Below are positions 54,218 to 64,000 of a DNA stretch of 64,000 nt, one piece after another. The notes under the pieces are model-generated. The model saw only the letters and a program-made list of their open reading frames with translations. It made no database searches and was not told the origin of the DNA. The translations under genes and the position numbers were made by a program. How positions within the stretch are numbered: the stretch's first letter is position 1; each line of letters begins with the position of its first letter. Source of the stretch: Scenedesmus sp. ARA3 (taxonomy: Eukaryota > Chlorophyta > Chlorophyceae > Sphaeropleales > Scenedesmaceae); NCBI GenBank assembly GCA_004335835.1, contig RWJK01001208.1, forward strand, positions 230,629-294,628, in the 5' to 3' direction.

Positions 54218-54628
54218 ATGATACAGCTGTACAGGCTCTCAGAGCAGCAGGCACATGCAGCAGCTGCTGTAGGAGTGGATGACATAGAGCGGTGAGCACA
54301 CAGTAGTGCTGAGGCATACCACACGTGAGCGTGTTTGTATGTAGACCCTGTACAGCCCAACTGCGCTGTATGTAGCAGATGCTTCCAGGATGGCATGTGC
54401 CGGTGCAATCAGCACCCCAATCGGTGCTGAGCAACAGCAGTTTTGTACGAGGTCCAGGCATGGGCTATGCGAGGAGCCCAGCTCCTTGCAGAGCACACAA
54501 ACACAGCACAACATACTGGACACACACTTTACTGTTCTGCTTCTGCTGCTGCTGCTGCTGCTGCTCTGCAGGCGTCAGCATGTGCACCAGCTGACTCACA
54601 AGATCCTGCAAGGATGCAGACAAGGTGC

Positions 54629-54676
<48 letters not shown>

Positions 54677-54793
54677 TTGGGAGCAGCACCTGTGGGAGCA
54701 CCAGCAGCGCGCACGCGACAACATCCACAGCACCTGCCACCTGCAATCAACCATGTCGCTCACTGCTCTTCAAAAATCAGCACCAGCACAAAT

Positions 54794-54836
<43 letters not shown>

Positions 54837-55165
54837 TGGTTGCCGTCCTATGCGTCACTTGTCAACAGGTCGTGCGGTGGCATCAGCCAGCCCCAATCAC
54901 CTCAATGTATTGTATGGCTTAACATGCAACATGTGCATCTCTGCTGCTGGATGTGTCAAGGCCGCCGCGTTTGCTGCCATGTTCAACCGTGCCTGCTGCA
55001 ATTACAGCCAGCCTGCCGTTCAGCTGGTTGCGTGCCTGTGGGCTGCGTGCTGTTGCTGAGGCGCTGTCAGCGGGGCTGCAGGACGGGCCCGCGCTGGCTG
55101 CTGTGTTGGAGGCCACCTACAGCCAGGGTGGGTGGCGCAGTGACTGCAAGCCGCTTTCCAGATCT

Positions 55166-55203
<38 letters not shown>

Positions 55204-56708
55204 TATTGAGTGGTGTGCTGGGGGCCACCTACAGCCAGGGTGGGTGCGGCAAACTCTAAAAGCTAGTGTTCTTTGTGACTGGCTACGGCTTAATTGGATC
55301 TTATATCCCCAGGAGCTTGTTGACTTGGCCTGAAAATTGTACATGCACATCTGCGGCGCTGGCTGCTGCGCTGGAGACCAGCTACAGCCAGGGTGGGCGG
55401 CGCAGCAACTGCAAGCTCAGTCTGCAGAATTCGTGCTACAAGGTTCAGTTACGTGTTGGCAGCAGCAGCCAGAAGATGCACGATGCATGTTGTGTTGGCA
55501 GCGGCAGCAGCCGCAGTAGCGGGGCATCAGAAACAGGCAGCAGAGGCAGCAGCAGCAGCAGCAGGACCTGCGGGAGGCAGCCAGCGCCATCAGTGTATGT
55601 GGAGGCAGGGCAGCTCTGCCAGAGGTACAGAACATGCATTGGGCTGGGAGCCCACACCACACAAACATCACATTGTGTTCACGGTCAAAACAGTCGGGCA
55701 CTGCACTCCACCAGTGTGTATTCGAAATTGAAATAGAAACAAAACAAGACAGGAGGCACACTTTGCTGGCTGCTCCGCACGCCGCAGCTCTCAGCTGGCT
55801 TTTGTGCATGCACAGCCTACTCAACTCAACTTCAAGCATAAGCATCTGCTGCCGTGCTCCACTTCACTGCAGTGCTGGAAGTCATCCTCAGCACACTGGA
55901 CAGGGACCTCATGCCACCCACACCCCCAGCGCCCACACTACCACCCCTGCCAACCACGGCAGCAGGAGCAGCAGCAGCCGGCGGCAGCAGCAGCAGCAGC
56001 AGCGCGCTGAGCAGCAGTGAGCAGAGTGCGCTGCTGGAGGCTGTGGGGCGCTACCCTGCTGGCCACGCACCTGCTGCTGCCTGCAGTGAGGAGCTGTGTG
56101 AGGCCTACAGGGTGCTGCAGGTTGGTTCCAGCTGTTATTTTTGTTGTCATAACATGTGACAATTGTAACATATGTTATGTTGCATGTTGTTTTGTGTCTG
56201 TGACGGCGAGTTTAGGCATCTGCAGGCTTGGCAGTATGCATATGCCCTGCAGCTCAACGCTGAGGTTTACTCCTTGTTTTGCTAAACATGTGTTGCATCA
56301 AATTACGATAGTGGATGCCATTGACCTATATCGATTCTGCTGTGAATGGCTGCTGCGGGGCTTGCCCGCAGGCGCTGGTGCTGCTGCACGCCAAGTCGCG
56401 CAGCCTGCTGACGTCAGCGCAGTACCTGCAGCTGCTCACCGCGCGAGCCTGCGAGGTGCCGGCCTGCCTGCCGCATGCACTGCATACGCTGCTGGCGCTG
56501 CTGCAGGTGCGGCTGTGGGCAGGCTGCCTGCTGGCGTGCTGTGCTGAGCAGCACATGCAGCCTGCTGCCGTGCTGTCAGTGTGTGTGCAGTGCAGCTGGT
56601 CCTGTAGCTCCTGTGCTGCATGGCACCGGTGGCTGTTTGTGGGAGGCTTGCGGGCGTGCACGTTGCGGACACATCACGAGATGCGGCGCTTTGCAACGTA
56701 GCACATCC

Positions 56709-56801
<93 letters not shown>

Positions 56802-56881
56802 AGGGCAATGAGGAGGCGAAGGCCATGTTTGTGAGCACTGGCGGCTGACATGCTGCTGTCAACACCTGCTGCTGTCAACAC

Positions 56882-56912
<31 letters not shown>

Positions 56913-57846
56913 TTTCTTCTTAGGGCAATGAGGAGGCGCAGGCCATGTTTGTGAGCACCGGCGGCTGCGACATGCTGCTGGCACGCACGCTGCAGCACAC
57001 ACAGCAGATGGCGGCGGTGGGCGAGGCAGCCGGCAGCGGCGCGCCGCCTGACCTGCTGCTGCAGCTGCTGCTGTTCCTGCAGACGCTGCTGGGCTGGGGC
57101 ATTGGCGAGTCTGTGCGGCGAGGTGGGCTTGGCCATGTCACGTTCTGATGCAAAGAATTCTGATCTTGCGGGTGATAAATGGCAGCAGCAGGCAGCGTGC
57201 AGCGTGGGAATGGGGTGTGCTGTGCAGCTTGTGCCTTCTGCCAGGCAGACACCACTTCTAATGGTAGTACTACTCCGTTGAACAGCATCCAGCACGCTTC
57301 AGCCTACGTGCAACAACTGTGGTTTGTGTCGCCACATGTGTCGCCATGTCGCCATGTCGCCACATGTATCGCCACATGTGTCGCCACAAGCTTTGCTACC
57401 TGTGGGAGGGAGTGCGGTGATGTGACATATTAGGGAACCAAGCAGCAGCAACAGCCCACATGACCGCAGACTACACACTGACACCTGGCCAACCCAACGC
57501 CGCTGCTGCTCCTCCTCCTCCTCTTCCTGCTGCTGCTGCTGCTGCTGCTGCCGCCGCCGCTGCTGCCGCAGGCGCCCACCCCAGCACGCAGCGTGCAGCG
57601 GTGCAGCTCATGCTGCGCCACCTTGGACCCGAGGCAGCAAAGCTCCTTACACAAGGCCTGGCACAGCTCGTGGCAGCAGCAGGAGCAGCAGGGCCTGCAG
57701 GACACGTGACTGCTAAAGCTGCTGCTGCTGCTGGGGGTGGTGAGGGTGGGGGTGCTGACATGGCGGTTGGTGGTGGGCTGGTGGCTGTTGAGGCTGTGCT
57801 GCAGCAGAGGGCTCGCGCTGCTGCTGCACTGATGCCAAGGACTTGA
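54218..57846 (+). CDS. Unidentified helical-repeat-like protein, exon structure partly resolved
   Basis: I do not recognise the family. Best-supported exons are at the 3' end: about 55873-56120 (VLEVILSTLDRDL ... SEELCEAYRVLQ), 56372-56506 (ALVLLHAKSRSLLTSAQYLQ), 56924-57122 (GNEEAQAMFVSTGGCDMLLA, then LLLQLLLFLQTLLGWG) and 57470-57846 (stop at 57844), with phases that fit from 56372 on. Upstream candidates are 54218-54294 (MIQLYRLSEQQAH) and a segment ending near 55125 (ALSAGLQDGPALAAVLEATY). Leucine-rich amphipathic helices and the STGGCDMLL motif resemble ARM/HEAT-type repeats. Poly-Ala and poly-Gln stretches are frequent. Several edges are copied in introns: GGCCACCTACAGCCAGGG occurs at 55108 and 55221, with a third version near 55376. 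Confidence 0.5.
55106..55400 (+). repeat. Tandem copies of an exon end (...ALAAVLEATYSQG)
   Basis: Three versions of GCTGGCTGCTG..TTGGAG.CCA.CTACAGCCAGGGTGGG, each followed by a GTGGG donor, at about 55092-55130, 55212-55245 and 55362-55398. The spacer between the first two contains a CAG run. Confidence 0.75.
56710..56852 (+). repeat. (CTG)30 tract abutting an acceptor-side exon copy
   Basis: Thirty CTG units (56710-56801) end in CAG|GGCAATGAGGAGGCG.AGG, a copy of the exon starting at 56924. The copy reads GNEEAKAMFVSTGG and then hits TGA, whereas the real exon continues CDMLL. The copy's acceptor is made of the repeat itself. Confidence 0.88.
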
Positions 57847-57987
57847 CGCGTGATTCAAGTGTATGATGTCTTTTGAAGTACTGTTGACCTGATCTGATCA
57901 GCAAGAGGTTGGCAGTAGGTGTTGAGCATCTTGGCTGGCAGGAGGCGCGTCGCCAGGGCTTCGCGTGACGTGATCACCTAACCCATT

Positions 57988-58100
57988 GCACCTGGCTGAC
58001 GGGGTGGTGACGTGGCGGTTGGTGGTGGGCTGGCGGCGGTGGAGGCTGTGCTGCATCGGCAGGCGCTGGCGGCTGCTGCGCTGATGCCACGGAGCTGATG
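57988..58100 (+). repeat. Copy of the 3' end of the unidentified gene
   Basis: Repeats 57735-57847 (GACATGGCGGTTGGTGGTGG...CTGATGCCA.GGA.CTGA) including the terminal codons, about 140 bp past the stop. The copy remains open and ends in its own TGA. Confidence 0.85.
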
Positions 58101-58567
58101 CATGGCGTGTGTTGTGAATAGTCTGGGTGCCTGATTTCGAGTGCGAGAATTTACTGGCCCTGGCTGCTGAGCGTCGTGGCCAGGAGGCCCACCACTCTGC
58201 AGCTGCGGATCGGGCAGTTGCATTAGCACTAGCAACGCTGCATGCAGCGGATCCACCCCACAGAGGTGGGCCTGGTGCCATTGGTCCTCGGACGTTTTTG
58301 TGAACTGGCACAACGGTCATCATGATGGTTCACCAGTGGGGGGCGTAATCTCACTGGTGATCCAGGCGTGCAAGAAAGCCTGGGGTACAGCTTGTGAGAC
58401 TTCATGTTACCCGTCAAACTGCATCACGGTACACGCTTTCCATAGCATCGATCGCCTGGCGAGGGGCCTTTTGCGATGTTGAAACGAAGCTCACAGCCAA
58501 GTTCACAGCCAAGTTCACAGCCTGTGAAAAAGTTCACAGTCTGGCAGCAGCACACCAATCCCCAGCA
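58101..58567. other. Convergent intergenic region
   Basis: Between the unidentified plus-strand gene and the UBX gene (minus). It contains a short run of TTCACAGCCAAG repeats at 58490-58535. No gene seen. Confidence 0.5.
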
Positions 58568-61283
58568 TCAGCTCTCCACGACATACAGCGCCAGCTGCGA
58601 CGCCCCATGCGCCACATCCTCCCGCAGCTGAGCAACAGTAGACACCACCAGCAGCCCTGATGCCTCCCCATCCTCCTCAGCTGCTGCTGCTGCCGCTGCT
58701 GCTGTCGGCGGCTCCACTGCTGCTGCTGCTGCTTCGGGTGCGCCGCCGCCGCTGCTGCTGCCAGTCCTGATGCTTGCGCCTGCGCGTGGCGCCAGCTGCA
58801 GCGTGTGCTGGGCGCTGATCTTGTAGTGCTGCAGGGTTTGCGCATCATCCAGCACCTGCCCTGCAAAGATGAGTCGCTGGTCCTCCGGCACAAGCCCTGC
58901 AGCAGCAGCAGCAGCAGCAGCATGAGGTAAGGGCTTTAGAGTTGATGCCAGCACGTGCTGCACACTATACGGGGCAGACACGGGAGCGACAGGCAACATG
59001 GACATGAACTCATTCACCATTATACATGGCATGCATTGCACAAGCTGATCGCACCATCATGATAACACCGAACCTGAGCTAACAGGCACCTGTGAGCTCT
59101 GCTGCCAGCAGCACCCACCTGTCTGCTGCTCCACCTGCCGCTTCACCTCCAGTATGCTGCTGCGCTGCAGCACCTGCACAGTGACCGCCTCCCCAACCAA
59201 CGGCCGGATGCACAGCGACATCACATCAGCAGGCGCCGCTTCATACCCCGCCTCACCACCTTCACCCCGCTGCCTTCCTGCAATTCCCAGCGAACTTCCC
59301 GCCTCAATGCACTCCTCCACGCCACGTTCAGCCAAGTTCACACTTAAGTTCACACCAGAGTTCCCGGTGGAACTCGCAGCCTTCTCAGCAGGAGCCCAGA
59401 GGCCTGCAGCAGCTGCCAGCTGCCGCCTGGGGAAGCTGGAGGCCAGGACCCAGGCCCCTGGCAGCAGCAGCGGCATGCCCGGCAGCGCATACACCCAGTC
59501 CAACACGTCCGCAAAGCTCTGCACGCCCGCAAACTGCCGCACAGCGTTCGAGCCGTCTGGCAAGCGCACACGGATGGCAAGCGTGCTGCTGCCGGCTGCA
59601 TCTGCATTGTTGTCTGCAGACGCCGTATTGTCTCCGTCCGTACTTGCTGCTACTGTTGCTGCTGCTGTTTCTGGAGGTAGCGCACCTGCCAGTGCTGCTT
59701 TGAGGCGCTTCAGCAGCGCCGCATTTTCCCGCTCTTTCCGCTTCTGCGCATCAGCTGCCAGTGACGCCTGAAACTCCTCGTCCTGCTCCTGCCGCACGAG
59801 CCGTGAGGCATCCAGGTCTGCTTGCTGCTGCTGCGTCAGTGCTGGTACTGCTGCTGCTGTTGCTGCTGCTGAGGCTGCCTGTGACGCTGCTGCTGCTGCT
59901 GCTGCTGCGTTGGAGTTGCCATTAGCGTCAACACCATACTGCTGCACCATGGCTTGCTCCCAGCGCTCCCAGTGGGAGTTGGCAGCAGTGGCAGAGGCGC
60001 GCTCATTTGCAGCCTCTGCTGCTGCTGTGGCAGCTGCTGCTGCTGCCGCTGCAGCCCGCTGCAAGGCAGTCAGCATTTGCACGGCCAGCAGTAAGTCAAG
60101 TGCTATACATCACGTGTCTAGGCCAGGTGCATTATTGCATGCTTCGCGCCATGCAGCATCCAGCATTGTTGTAGGCGGGCAACATGGCTTTTGTAGGCGT
60201 TTGGAGGCGACACCCGCAGCAACACAATGCATGCGCTTGCGTGAGACAGCAGCAGCCACGCCCGGCATCTGCACTCGACAGCAGTGAGCGCAATCTGTCT
60301 CTTGCGCTTGCTGCATGTGCCCAGGAGTATCCTTGCATCTCTGAAGCACACACTGTATGCCGCAAACACTGCTGGCAAACGGCTGGCAATACACCACATA
60401 GCAGGGCCCGCTGTGTCCACCACCACCCCACCCATGCGCTGCTTTGCTCACCCGCGCTGCTCGCTTGGCGTCTTGCTGTTTCTGCAGCTCCCGTGCCGCT
60501 GCTGCCTTCTCGTCGTGCTCCCGCTGCAATGCCTCCAGCGCACGCCTCCTGCGCTCGTCATGGTCTACGGGGCTCGGCTGCTGCTGGCGCGCCTGCTGCT
60601 GCTGCTGCTGCTGCTTGTCCGGCTGCTGCTGTTGATCATCTGCCTGGCTGCTGGCAGCAGCTGCTGCTGCACGGTCAGCTTCACTGACAGGCTGTAGTGG
60701 AGGGAGCTCTGCCGGAAGACACCAGACATGCACAGCACAGGGATGGCATGCTCGAACGCATGTAACACAAGCTTGCTTGCAGTGATGGACATTTTAAAGT
60801 GTGGTGTTTGATAGACATCCAGTGCGCAGGCTACAGATGATGGTGCAAGTGATGAGGAGCAGCAGGAGCGCTGAAGCGCTGCAGTGACATTGGTGCAGAC
60901 TGTTGTGGCGTACCTGCTGGCTTCCAGCGGTAGCGTCTTATGGCGCAGACAACAGCTTGACCCGATTCAAACATGAACGCGCCAGCAGTGATGAAGAACA
61001 GCAGGTATCCTGCAGCACAGGCACAGCAGCAGCAGTGAGGAAGGTATGTAGATGCCTTCCAGACTGCCACCTTCACAAGCAGCTGACCCAAAGGATTGCC
61101 AACGACGCGATGCGTACCCAGAATCAACACCATCGGCTCGCCAGTCCTCATGCTTGCAGCTCGCTCCAGTTCAGCCTGCACGCTCGCTGGCTGCTGTTGC
61201 AGGTCCGGGAAGCCATAGTACTTGACGTATACTGAAGCACCTACGGCCACTACTGCCAAGCCGATCGCTGGCTTGCTGAGCAT
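58568..61283 (-). CDS. Membrane-anchored UBX protein with C-terminal ubiquitin-like domain
   Basis: UBX proteins recruit the AAA ATPase p97/CDC48 to ubiquitinated substrates. Five exons keep frame: 61118-61283, 60914-61009, 60452-60708, 59119-60058 and 58568-58896 (595 aa). The ATG at 61283 was chosen because the longer open frame begins only with GTG. Domains in order: a hydrophobic helix (AIGLAVVAVGASVYV, residues about 5-20), a second one (YLLFFITAGAFMF, about 57-70), and a charged coiled-coil-like region (RRRRALEALQREHDEKAAA; QDEEFQASLAADAQKRKER). Next comes a UBX domain (AIRVRLPDGSNAVRQFAGVQ ... FADVLDWVYALPG, then ASSFPRRQL) and, across the last intron, a ubiquitin-like fold (VTVQVLQRSSILEVKRQVEQ, GLVPEDQRLIFAGQVLDD, HYKISAQHTLQL). 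UBX followed by UBL is an unusual order. The membrane location, probably ER, is inferred. Confidence 0.83.
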
Positions 61284-62284
61284 GCTTGCTGGTGCAACGG
61301 GAGACAGCCTGTGCACTAGGACGTTCGGGTGGATGCTTGCGTCTCTTGCATCATTGCGCAGACGTGCCTTATTATGTTAAATCGTATCACTGCAAGCAGT
61401 ACTGCATCCTCGAGGGACCCGTGCTCGATGGTGTTGTGACGGGTCTGTGTGCCCTGAGCCCTGGCAACTGTCACAACTACTTGAAGCAGCGTTCTATGCC
61501 TTCGCAGAACAGGAGATACCTCGCGCCTACTCGGCAAATTTCGCGTGGTTACAAAACCATGAAATACAACAAGCCATGCCTTGCCAGCTGCTGATGCCGT
61601 GCAGACACGAGCCGTGCCACACAGCTGCGCTGCACCGTGACTGCACTGAGTTATAATCCTGCAGGCAGCTGCCGAGCTGGCACAACTGCTGCTTGCACCG
61701 CCATTCACCCCACGCACGCCCTTGCTGCTGCATGCCATGCAACGCAGCAGCAAGCAGGGCAGCAAGCCATGCACTGAGGGAACGCTCCCAAATCACCATC
61801 AAACATGATGCAAGCGGTGACTCTGTACACAGCTTCGGAGGTCTGCCAAGTTAAACACCACTGCAACACCAGCAAACTGTACTGCCTGTAACTGGACAGC
61901 TGTCACTGCTGCCGTATGGTGCAGTGACAGCACTCAAAGTTCAACCCGAGGCAGCTGCAGCTGCCACGGCATAACGGCTGCAGCACTTGTTGCATGACAC
62001 CCGCATGTCGGGCGCCACCCTTTTACATGCACACGCAACACGGCTGCCAAGCGATGAGTGTGACACCTCACAGCCTGCTGCAACTGCGCCGCACTTCCTG
62101 CAGCCGCAACCTTTGCACTCAGACAACGAAAGCAAGCTGCACCAACATTTTGATGGGTCGACCAACACACACCACGAGCCACCGCTGTTTGCTGCTGCCC
62201 AGCGCCACCTGCGTTGCATCCACGCCCCAAACCCTCAAACCTCGTGCTCTACCTGTAAAGCTCAAACAAACAACAACGCGGGTT
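61284..62284. other. Intergenic region, 1 kb
   Basis: Upstream of the UBX gene and downstream of RPT3 (both minus). TGTAA on the minus strand lies at 62027-62031, about 255 nt past the RPT3 stop, and could be its polyadenylation signal. No gene seen. Confidence 0.45.

Positions 62285-64000
<1,716 letters not shown>

Overview
This is intron-rich eukaryotic nuclear DNA packed with CAG/CTG triplet repeats. It carries a plastid-type ADP/ATP translocase, an organellar polynucleotide phosphorylase with a probable transit peptide, a single-AP2-domain factor of the kind common in green algae, and GC-rich compact genes with short introns. A chlorophyte green alga, plausibly of the order Sphaeropleales (Scenedesmus/Tetradesmus-like), fits best. 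The organism call is inference. Protein identities come from recognised motifs, and exon joins were checked by reading-frame continuity across splice sites.

Layout. 1-5273 (-): 5' half of a DmX/Rav1-like WD40 protein (V-ATPase assembly), running off the left edge. 6186-11342 (-): plastidic NTT-type ATP/ADP carrier. 11973-22568 (-): three tandem copies of a leucine-rich-repeat gene; the right copy is intact, the middle one is a pseudogene and the left one has a 1-nt frameshift. 23282-29349 (-): a large glutamine/alanine-rich AP2-domain protein whose 3' end was also copied into the LRR array. 31212-34466 (-): family-2 glycosyltransferase. 35502-42130 (+): UDP-glucose 4-epimerase, 9 exons, 350 aa. 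43949-53685 (-): organellar PNPase, 17 exons, 902 aa, with a hAT-like MITE in its last intron. 54218-57846 (+): unidentified helical-repeat-like protein. 58568-61283 (-): membrane-anchored UBX protein with a C-terminal ubiquitin-like domain. 62285 to the right edge (-): proteasome ATPase RPT3. Two 50-N gaps (12051-12100, 40080-40129) fall inside triplet repeats.

The most unusual feature is shared by almost every multi-exon gene here. The introns hold extra, diverged, partial copies of the neighbouring exon's end together with its splice site: acceptor-side copies lie upstream of an exon, donor-side copies downstream. UDP-glucose 4-epimerase alone has copies beside six of its nine exons, up to four versions of one edge. 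Several copies differ from the real exon almost only at synonymous positions, so they have been constrained as protein, are corrected by a diverged relative, or are spliced alternatively. A second recurring feature is a (CTG)n tract ending in CAG placed exactly at 3' splice sites. The genes themselves are mostly unrelated housekeeping functions and form no operon or pathway cluster.
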